Of a stretch of 20,670 bases of DNA, positions 1-7,130 are shown one piece after another. The notes beneath the pieces are model-generated. The model saw only the letters and a program-made list of their open reading frames with translations, was not told the DNA's origin and searched no databases. The number at the start of each line of letters is the position of its first letter. Position 1 is the first letter of the stretch. Origin of the DNA: Cyanodermella asteris (taxonomy: Eukaryota; Ascomycota; Lecanoromycetes; Ostropales; Stictidaceae). The position numbers were made by a program, and so were the translations under genes. Location of the stretch: NCBI GenBank assembly GCA_900618795.1, contig UYJD01000021.1, positions 8,824 through 29,493 of the forward strand. Direction: 5' to 3'.

Positions 1-11
1 GTCGATCCCGA

Positions 12-70
12 GTTCAAACGCCCACGCAAAGCGGCGGGCCGCACCCACGCCGGATCGAGGGCGTTTGAAC
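12..70. repeat. Nested inverted repeat (12-bp perfect arms)
   Basis: The arms GTTCAAACGCCC (12-23) and GGGCGTTTGAAC (59-70) are perfect reverse complements. Between them lies a second small hairpin, GCGGC-GG-GCCGC (31-42). The region is intergenic and cut by the window edge. It is not a tRNA arm: no cloverleaf can be drawn around it. It could be a transcription terminator-like structure, a remnant of a mobile element end, or chance. Confidence 0.6.
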
Positions 71-237
71 CAGCACAATTATTATCTCCGTCATCTTCAC
101 ACTGTCTTCGTCCTCCCATCGACATCGCACGGCCGTTCGTGTACTTTCTTGAGCAGTCTATTTTAAATACTCAATATACTTGGTCCAAATAGTGATGCGA
201 TTTGAATGTGTATCTAATGACAGATGTTATGGGATGC

Positions 238-251
238 TACCATCGATGGTA
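238..251. repeat. 14-bp perfect palindrome
   Basis: TACCATCGATGGTA is its own reverse complement. It lies about 70 bp beyond the 3' end of the dehydrogenase remnant. It could be a dimeric factor site, but nothing else supports a function. Confidence 0.5.
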
Positions 252-317
252 CACCGTAACGCTGGTTATCTAAGACACCAGGCAGGATTGCTAGATCGCT
301 GCATTTATTTCAATCAT

Positions 318-865
318 TTACAAGAACGTGGTTCCACCATCAACAGTAATGACCTGCCCAGTCATGAAAGCACACCTCATCAAGAACAGATACGCCTCAG
401 CCGCATCCTGCGGCGTACCTGACCCTTTCGTCAGAGTCTTCGCGCCCAGCACATCCAGCAATTCCGGTCCCAGCTTATCCCAAGCCTCCGTTGCAACAAT
501 CTCGAATGCAATCGTATTGACCCTTACAGGCGCAATCTCCACGGCGAGAGACCGATTCAGAGCCTCCAATGCCCCCGTCCAGCCAGCAACAATCCCGCCG
601 TGAGGCCGATGCCCGAGAAGCCCGCCAGTGAAGCTAACAGACGAGCTCGCCGCAACTTTTAGATACCGTCCCGGCTGCGCAGCGAGCAGCTTCCCAATGA
701 TCAATGGTCCCAAGTACCGTACTGTCCAACCCGAATGTCCATCGCTTTGCTGGAACTGGAGAGAGCGGCCGAGGACACTGCTGCGCCGAGGCCTGAAGTG
801 CCGCCGAAGATCACGGTGCAGGTTGAGGCTAGGGCGTTGGGATGTTTCTGTGCGAGGTTTGGCAT
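318..865 (-). pseudogene. Short-chain dehydrogenase/reductase (SDR), internally deleted
   Basis: The N-terminal part, starting with the ATG at 863-865, reads MPNLAQKHPN and then a Rossmann nucleotide-binding turn, FGGTSGLGAAV. This frame stops near 701. A second frame carries the C-terminal half: VRYLGPLIIGKLLAA, a Ser-rich strand, then LAVEIAPVRVNTI, and the usual end TGQVITVDGGTTFL before TAA at 318-320. The two halves meet around 740-780 in different frames. Roughly 60-70 residues that normally lie between the first helix and the VRYLGP strand are missing, including the NNAG-like segment. An intact member would be about 250 residues; this one encodes about 180. The C-terminal half belongs to a branch of SDRs in which the classical YxxxK is replaced (here by HGGIVAGWTGAL), so lack of that motif is probably ancestral and not damage. 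It is probably a dead oxidoreductase. The family call is firm; the exact boundary of the deletion is inferred. Confidence 0.72.
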
Positions 866-1711
866 ATCGAAGAGGAGACAAGCTTGAAAATGAGTTTCAA
901 ATTCTGGTGAGAGCCAAACATACATGGCTGGCTCTGAAGTACTATTTATCCTGCCAGAAACTGGCTGGAAATACTGTGAATCACGTGCCGCGACTTCCAT
1001 TTGTAATCTTTACATTGACCAAAGGTGACATCTATGGCACCTTTGAGCTCGCTCACTAGGACAGTTGACGGAAAGTTGAGTTCTCGTTTCTGGCTTGGAG
1101 GGTCAGAAAATGGCTTGCCGACGAGTTGAAAGGTGGCTTCCCGACGGGATCGGCCTAACCAGTCCTGATTGAGTCGTACTTATTGCCAATTGAATTGCGA
1201 TGACCCGGATCTCCGTGGTGTCTTTATGCTACCATCGGACGATTAGGATGGAAGCTCAGCTCAACCTGGTTGAATGGCCGTTGATGGTCAGTTTTCTGGG
1301 TGTTGAAGCATGTTTGCCGACAGGACACGTCAAAAGGCCCGCTCGGCAAGCTTGTTGATGTTTCTCCATTAGCGCCTCGACACGCGTATCATCTTTAGGC
1401 GTGTTTCGAAGATGGCGTCCGGCGGAGTGACAACGTCGATAAATATAAAGTATTTACATGAGATCACTTGTCGTACAAGAATGGCAGTGGCTGGACGTTG
1501 TGATTACCACATGAAAGCATGGATGCTCCACTGCCTTGTACACTCAGCGGCTCGGCATCACGATTGCGGTCGCGGTTGCGGCCACGACTGCGGTCACAAT
1601 TGTCTTCCTCCTCGAGCGTGCTGTTCTTCCTCCTTTGAGTCCCTTCCATGATCAATGACCAAAACCCGGCACAGATCCCCAAAGCCAGTGGCTGTACACG
1701 AATAGCCCGAA
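866..1711. other. Intergenic region between divergent SDR remnant and oxygenase
   Basis: No coding region is convincing here. It contains a CACGTG box at 983-988, just upstream of the SDR start, and a short 12-bp minisatellite at 1561-1596. The sequence between two divergent genes probably carries both promoters, but no clear TATA box was seen. Confidence 0.5.
1561..1596. repeat. 12-bp tandem repeat, three imperfect units
   Basis: The units CGATTGCGGTCG, CGGTTGCGGCCA and CGACTGCGGTCA follow each other directly. The array opens frames on both strands that look Cys/Gly-rich or Arg/Asp-rich. These are by-products of the repeat and not evidence of a gene. Confidence 0.65.
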
Positions 1712-2875
1712 ATGGCCGTTATAGACAGAGCTGACATGTCTACCGAGGAGTTTCCCACCGTGGATCTCTCGTCGTTCGGAGGACCAGACGGCGCCTCGTC
1801 TGACTTGGCAGCGAGGAACCTTGTCCAACTCTGCCACGAGTATGGCTTTGTTGCAATCCGAGGCCACGGACTATCAAGCCAGAGCCTCGCGACGGGGTTT
1901 CGGCTTGCCCGCGAGTTCTTCGCGCTGCCAGACGAAGAGAAGCGAAAGGCGCCACACCCTCCAACGCCCAAACCCCATCGGGGATATTCCGGTATTGGTT
2001 TGGAGAAGTCCTACTTGGAGAGCGATATGGAAGCAGCAGGACACGATGCCGGTATCATTCGCCAAACTCAAGACTTCAAGGTCTGCCTGAACCATCAGAA
2101 CGCCCTGAGTCCTTGTACAATTCTGACTGTTACAGGAGAGCTATGAGATCGGATCCGAACAAAATCACATTGAACCGAACATTTGGATTCCCCAGGAAGC
2201 CATGCCCGCTTTCAAGCCTTTCATGCTGAAATTCTACGACGAGCTCGATGAAGTAGCGTCGAGGCTGTTGGAGGCCTTTCAGATCTGCTTGAACATTGAT
2301 GCATCCGATCGAGACGAGTTCTCGAGCATGAACTCCCACGTACAAAACCAGATGCGTCTGCTGCACTACCCTGCCGTACCCAGAGAGGAGCTGGGCAAAA
2401 GCATACTATCTCGTCTCCCCGTCCACACCGATTTCAGTGCCTTCACGATGCTTTTTCAGGACAAAACGGGGGGCTCGAGTTCCGTCATGCCGGAACAGGG
2501 CTGTTTCATACTGCTGCAGAAACAGAAGACGTGCTGTTCCTCAACATTGGCACGATGCTACAACATTTGACGAATGGTAGGTCTGCCACGCTGCCTGCTT
2601 CTTTCGCTTCTACTCATGCACGAGCAGACTTTCTCATTGCGGCTGAGCATCGGGTCAGCTGTGCAAGTGACGTAACACGCCCTGAAGCTGGGCTGAGTGC
2701 TCGATATTCGATACCCTACTTCGTCTGTCCTCGCCATGATCAAGTCATTAGGCCACTTGCTCGCTTTGTGACACCATTGGCGCCCGCAAAGTATGAGCCG
2801 ATCAGATATGATGATTATTCAGCCAAGATCACGAAGTTCCAATATATTCCCCCAAGCGAGTCCACTGACGAATAG
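1712..2875 (+). CDS. 2-oxoglutarate/Fe(II)-dependent dioxygenase (isopenicillin N synthase-like), one frame break
   Basis: The predicted enzyme is a soluble non-haem iron oxygenase of about 350 residues that would couple 2-oxoglutarate decarboxylation to oxidation of an unknown small substrate. Exons: 1712-2080, 2136-2576, 2628-2875. Intron 1 (2081-2135) runs from GTCTGC to ACAG with CTGAC at 2124-2128. Intron 2 (2577-2627) runs from GTAGGT to GCAG. The N-terminal DIOX_N domain starts at FPTVDLSSF and includes YGFVAIRGHGL. The catalytic jelly roll has H-T-D (about residues 220-222), the distal His in AAEHRV (about 278) and R-Y-S (about 296) for the 2-oxoglutarate carboxylate, so iron and co-substrate ligands are all present. 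Splicing restores LTNDFLIAAEHRV. The oddity is a one-base frame shift at the G6 run 2468-2473: the protein reads well up to FQDKTGG and then continues well only in the next frame (LEFRHAGTG). No GT-AG intron can repair this. It may be a recent mutation or a base-call error in the homopolymer. Confidence 0.8.
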
Positions 2876-3669
2876 TTACAGCATTGGCATTGTGGGAGAC
2901 AAAGGAACTGAGTAGCGACAGTTCATGAAAAAGGCGAGACCCAGTGGTTGAACAATCAGAAAACTATTCTAGGGACTATCGTTGTAGAGGCAGTGAAATC
3001 AACAGAATCAGCTTATTGTGTTGCGAGACGCCTCGGTAGCGACTTCTGGACGCTGCGGAAAAGAATTGCTTGTGCAATTGAGTAGTCTGGCATCAGTTCT
3101 GAAGGCACATGTCATGTATGCCAGCATGTGTACTGTACGGTGGAAAAAGGCACCATAGTCGTCCTACGTGACGAGTGGGAAGCGGGCCGGCTCCTTCGCG
3201 ACCTGTCTCCTCGAACCGTTGCCCGATCTCATGGTAAAAGTTTGCCGATCTTTGACGATCCAGTTGGGATCGCCAAAGCTGAAATGCAGAAGTGGAGAAG
3301 GTGGTCACGATTGCATTCGATCATTGCTACAATTGGACCGTAGGCGATGGGCTCTCATAGCGAGTGGGATAAGCGCCGCTCTGATTCGTTGGAGTCTGTC
3401 AAGAAGACAACAGATAGCCCAGATCGTTTACCGGCTCAACTTGTTTACCGGTCATGGCGCAGAGTATGACAATCTCTTGCGGGAGTACGTAGCGAGAAAG
3501 CATCCCTTCTTGCATATCGTCACAGAACATTTCCACCATTTTGTTATGGTTGGGTGCGTATTGAAGGACCTGTCATCCTCTTGAAGCGCTGGCAGACAAC
3601 GGGGCACACGCTGTATCAAGCTCTGGGTCCACGCTTGGGAAACTTGAGTCCGATATCGACCAGCAAACC
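2876..3669. other. Intergenic region with coding-like fragments, no assignable gene
   Basis: No gene is recognised. Plus-strand stretches at 3128-3343 (VVLRDEWEAGRLLRDLSPRT), 3400-3584 (YDNLLREYVARKHPFLHIV) and about 3545-3640 (ILLKRWQTTGHTLYQALG) look mildly protein-like. They lie in different frames and match no family I know. They could be the wreck of a gene or chance. The last part, up to 3669, should also hold the promoter of the next gene. Confidence 0.35.
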
Positions 3670-4746
3670 ATGTCGGATGCAGTTGGAACCACCCGCGAGG
3701 GTCTTCTAGTACGTGTCGTTGATGCATCAGACGGCATTTTAGCTGTACTGACCTTTTACAAGACAACTATATGGCTTTTCACGTCCATAACTTTGATCCT
3801 CTTCGGATTCAAGCTTGTAATCCGCCAGACCGTGCAGCACAAGTTTTACTGGGATGACTTGTTTGCTGCATTGGCCACCATCTTATTGTTGACAAGTGCC
3901 ATCCTATACACTGTTCTGATTCCCATCAGCTGTGAGCAGCTTGCTGTCATGGCCGGTAATACGCCGATACCATCAAAAGAGTACCAGTATCAGCTCTCGT
4001 TGCGCGCGCAACGCCTACTCATTCCTCTCCAGGCCCTCTTCTGGACAGGGCTCTGGTGTGTCAAGTTCTCCTTCCTATTCCTGTACAAGCTTCTGCTGTG
4101 CCATGATCCAATCATACGCATAGTCTGGCGAGTATGCGCGGTTTTCATGCTTCTCACTTGGGGCGCGATGCTCATCGCGGTGTTCGGCCAGTGTGGTCTT
4201 GGTGGAGACATTTACAACATTGGTGAGTACAGCAGCCTGCTGCGGAAAAATCTTCAACTGACAGTCCGAAGCGCAGTGCAATGAGCCCGGGAATCTTGCG
4301 TTTGGTCGGAGGATGATCTGGGTGGAATTCGTCTTCGTTGTCGTGACGGATCTGATCGGTAAAACATCCCTTATCTCGACGGTATTCTCCATCTGACACG
4401 GGTACACAGTCATCACCCTTCCCTTGCCGGTGTTATGGCGTCTCAACATGCCCACCCGTCAGAAGCTCGCGATCACACCTGTGTTTTGCCTGGGTGTCAT
4501 CTGCGTTGCTTTGACACCTTGCGATCCGTTGAACAGTGGCAAGGCAGCCTCACACTCGGTCTGCTCTGGACCTCTCTAGAATCTGAGATGGCCGTCATCG
4601 TATGCCTACTGCCAACATTCAGGTTTCTCGTGTCAGACAGCGATAAGAGCAGAATGTACCGCTGCCGATTCCTCAGCATCGTCACTCTCCGTTCCTTCAG
4701 TGGGTCCCGGTCTAGGGACGAGGGAGGCATATCATTCGAGCCTTGA
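3670..4746 (+). CDS. Fungal rhodopsin-domain (SAT4/PTH11-like) seven-helix membrane protein, one frame break
   Basis: This is an integral membrane protein of about 325 residues from the large fungal family with a rhodopsin-like seven-helix core, in which some members act as surface-sensing receptors. Exons: 3670-4222, 4272-4358, 4410-4746. Intron 1 (4223-4271) is GTGAGT...GAAG with CTGAC at 4258-4262. Intron 2 (4359-4409) is GTAAAA...ACAG with CTGAC. Helices can be read at TIWLFTSITLILFGFKLVI, DLFAALATILLLTSAILYTV, LFWTGLWCVKFSFLFLYKLL, VCAVFMLLTWGAMLIAVFG, WVEFVFVVVTDLIVITLPLP, LAITPVFCLGVICVA and TLGLLWTSLESEMAVIVCLL. Family marks are the YWDDLFA motif after helix 1, FGQCG, and the spliced AQCNEPGNLAFGRRMIWVEF. 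The start ATG sits in CAAACCATG. The oddity is a one-base shift near 4505-4515: helix 6 ends in one frame (VICVA) and helix 7 is in the next (DTLRSVEQWQGS). A 41-nt intron that would fix it has poor splice sites. It has no known ligand. Confidence 0.75.
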
Positions 4747-6035
4747 AACTCCGTATTCATCAATCAACGGCCTTCCACCACCTCGTGACTTCTGGGCATC
4801 CCTTTCCGCAGGTGTCGTGTGGTTGAACAGAACAGTCTTTGCGTTTCGGCTCCGCGCTGAGACCCCTTGCTGTTTGTTGCGACTCATAGCAAAAGCTCGC
4901 TTGAGGGCGGTTGGATGAACGCCTAATCACCCGGGCTGTTGTTGCAGTGTCTCCTGCGACATTTGTCGTGCTCAGCTTCATTGGATCTGGATCTTCTGTT
5001 GTGTTGATCATTCTTTCAGAAATGCATGCGCCGTTTGCTGTTGCTGCCTTGACGATCGTCATGTTGCATCTCTTGCCAATGGTCCAGACCGTGACACCGT
5101 AATTAAACGATGGATAAAGCGTTTGTCTACCTCATCTTGAGCTTGAGATCGAGTCAGTCTGAGTCGAATGTCACTTGTCGTGTAAGAACGGTCTCGTTCG
5201 ACGATGGCGCTATGGCGTGGGTGGATCCACAAGTTTGGCGGAGCACATCGTCATGACGTTCAGTTCAAAATTTGGTCTACATCTGCGACACCCTCTATTC
5301 ATGTCTCCGATCCTTGATGCATCTGACAAACCCTTCAAACATCATTTCGTCGACAAGCAACACGGGGGGCTCAGAATGAGGCTATCAACGAAGCCGTTGA
5401 GTGGTTGGCACACCGTCGGCGACAGCGGTTCCAGCCCCCTCTTCTTGGTGGCTCATACAAACTCAACCAAGCTTTCGCGATCTACGACCCAAAATACCAC
5501 CCAAATTGTTCCACAATAGATTCCACGTGGATCTCAACCAGACTTGAGGTAGGATTCCAATATTCAACATCCCCTCAAAACACTGGCTCCACCGTGGTCG
5601 TCGACATCTTCGTTGCGGCGCACCGCAAGACCACCCTAATATGGATGATTGCGACCGTGGTTCTTCTTGCGCTGACCTTCAGCCCTGCACATCAAGCTAG
5701 CAACATTTTCCATTTCGAGACACGAGGCTTGCATCACAGTCATTGAAGTGGAGGCTTTGTGGCCCCATCGTGTACGCCAACCACCGCTGTGCGAGGTATC
5801 GTAGTCTGGAAAATCTATATAAGTCTGCTACTTTGCACTTGCTCCGAGCCCATGACCAGCAGCACTTTCTTTTCAGCCTCTTGTTCTATTCACTGTCTAT
5901 ATTCTTCTCAGTCTTGACGACTTCGGACATCTTTTTCCCTTCTCTCATTGATCTTGTCTGTTCTTGCTTTCAAAAAAAAATCAAAAAAAATCGATCTCCA
6001 ACTCTCATCACCAAGACACGCAATCTCTGTTCACA
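4747..6035. other. Intergenic region upstream of the secreted-protein gene
   Basis: About 1.3 kb without a supportable gene. Small open frames on both strands (for example 4911-5102 plus, 4760-5062 minus and 5405-5746 plus) mirror or overlap each other and show no family motif. The right end holds the promoter and a pyrimidine-rich leader of the next gene, including A-runs at 5972-5989. Confidence 0.5.
5816..5822 (+). promoter_or_regulatory. TATA box of the secreted-protein gene
   Basis: TATATAA lies about 215 bp before the ATG at 6036. It is followed by a CT-rich stretch (about 5870-5960) typical of the start region of highly transcribed fungal genes. The transcript start is inferred, not seen. 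Confidence 0.55.
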
Positions 6036-6623
6036 ATGCAGTTCTCTCAAGCGACCATCATCGGCGCCATCGCCACAGGCCTCCTCAGCCGCGCCGCCGC
6101 GAGCACTATCCCGCTCGCATCCCGCTCCCTGATTCCGTCCTGGTCCTGCCCGGGCCCCAACGATGGCCAACCCAACTTCGACATCAAGACCGACGACATG
6201 CAAGCGCTCGCCACCGCAATCCAAACCAACAACCTCACCAGCGGCCACCTCGACGACGAGATTCTGATCAAAGCCAGCCACGGCTACCTAATCAAGGCCG
6301 GCACGGTGCAAGTCTGCGTCGAGAACCAGTACCTGTTCGAGAACGCGCACTACGCGCGCACGGACATCGCTCTCGCTGTCGCTGAGGGCATGTATAATTG
6401 CTGTGGAGGCAAGGACAAGTTGCAGGCGACTTGCAATGCTAAGCCGTGGGATACGATGAACGGGGATACCGGGCTGAAGGCTATTGTCACGGTCGGGAGG
6501 TCGGGTGATGCGTGCAAGGGCGCGCCGGGCGCGGGGGAGTATTTGAGTGATGGGGAGTTTGTGTACAAAACGGGCAAGTTCTTTTGGGATATCTTTGGAC
6601 CTTTGATCACGGGCAATCCTTGA
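6036..6623 (+). CDS. Small secreted cysteine-containing protein, function unknown
   Basis: A single-exon gene of 195 residues. Residues 1-22 (MQFSQATIIGAIATGLLSRA...) form a classical signal peptide: short polar start, hydrophobic core, then AAA-S as a likely cleavage site. The mature part contains six cysteines at 38, 94, 122, 123, 133 and 160, enough for three disulfides, and one N-glycosylation sequon (N66-L-T). It begins with the pattern SWSCPGPNDGQPNF, and a central KAGTVQVCVENQYLF precedes an NCCGG pair. I do not recognise the family. Size, secretion signal and even cysteine number fit an apoplastic effector or a cell-wall-associated protein, but that is inference. The ATG at 6036 is preceded by CACA, a good fungal context, and by an upstream TATA box. 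Codon use is C-rich to about residue 110 and turns G/T-rich afterwards. There is no sign of damage, unlike both neighbouring genes. Confidence 0.85.
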   Translation: MQFSQATIIGAIATGLLSRAAASTIPLASRSLIPSWSCPGPNDGQPNFDIKTDDMQALATAIQTNNLTSGHLDDEILIKASHGYLIKAGTVQVCVENQYLFENAHYARTDIALAVAEGMYNCCGGKDKLQATCNAKPWDTMNGDTGLKAIVTVGRSGDACKGAPGAGEYLSDGEFVYKTGKFFWDIFGPLITGNP

Positions 6624-6839
6624 TCACGTCTCTACAAGGGGTTTGGATTAGACTGTTAAGGACGAAGATGACCTCTTTATTTGATGCTAAGCAGCTACCT
6701 TATCGTTGCCGATGTACCAAAAATACCATCGATTGTCCGTATGTACGAAGATTAGATGTCAGCTTTCAGTCATTAGCCATTTCTGCCCATTAAATCTTGT
6801 CTCGAGCTGCCTCCGGTCGGGGTGGACAAGGACCAGATG

Positions 6840-6847
6840 TCACGTGA
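6840..6847. promoter_or_regulatory. CACGTG (E-box) palindrome
   Basis: TCACGTGA is an 8-bp palindrome matching the core recognised by fungal bHLH proteins. It lies about 290 bp before the AAA ATPase start codon and about 215 bp after the secreted-protein stop codon. Use as a promoter element is inferred from position only. Confidence 0.3.
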
Positions 6848-6883
6848 TGTGCACAATTCACGCTAGTCATCTAGGCGCGTAAG

Positions 6884-6913
6884 GCGAGGCTATATCACTT
6901 ATATCAGCCTTGC
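6884..6913. repeat. Imperfect hairpin
   Basis: The left arm GCGAGGCTATAT (6884-6895) pairs with ATATCAGCCTTGC (6901-6913), with one bulged base and one G-U type pair, around a five-base loop. It sits about 40 bp after the CACGTG site. Function unknown; it may be a chance structure. Confidence 0.4.
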
Positions 6914-7130
6914 GTGACGCTGAAATGATTTTACACGGTCATTGCCACAGTCTTCCCGCGTTTCGCTGCTTACGATACATACTGACAAGCCTGTCGGTCT
7001 CTTCATGCTCTAGATAGACAGTAACTTGCCTACGCAGCGGAGCTTGATCACCTCTGACACTTATCTTTAGAATCCGTTATTGCCCCGCCAAAGCCAGGTC
7101 GAGCATAATCGTCAGGTCGGTCGAAGCGAG

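Larger units (their letters stand above)
6624..7130. other. Intergenic region with E-box and hairpin
   Basis: No gene seen. It holds the palindrome TCACGTGA at 6840-6847 (core CACGTG, the kind of site bound by bHLH factors) and an imperfect hairpin at 6884-6913. The right part should be the promoter or leader of the AAA ATPase gene. The sequence CTTTAG before 7071 could be a splice acceptor of an unseen leader exon. Confidence 0.45.

Noticed and set aside
1-80. tRNA gene at the left edge, suggested by the T-arm-like GTTCAAAC
   Set aside because: No anticodon arm, D arm or acceptor stem can be placed around it, and no A or B box is seen.
1412-1651. Cys-rich small protein (CGRGCGHDCGHNC)
   Set aside because: The apparent cysteine pattern is produced by a 12-bp minisatellite, and the opposite strand is open too.
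318-4746. A biosynthetic gene cluster made of SDR, oxygenase and membrane protein
   Set aside because: No backbone enzyme (polyketide synthase, NRPS, terpene cyclase), transporter or pathway regulator is present, and the rhodopsin-domain protein is not a typical cluster member.
4760-5102. Overlapping minus- and plus-strand open frames of 60-100 codons
   Set aside because: They mirror each other and match no known family, and no splice signals extend them.
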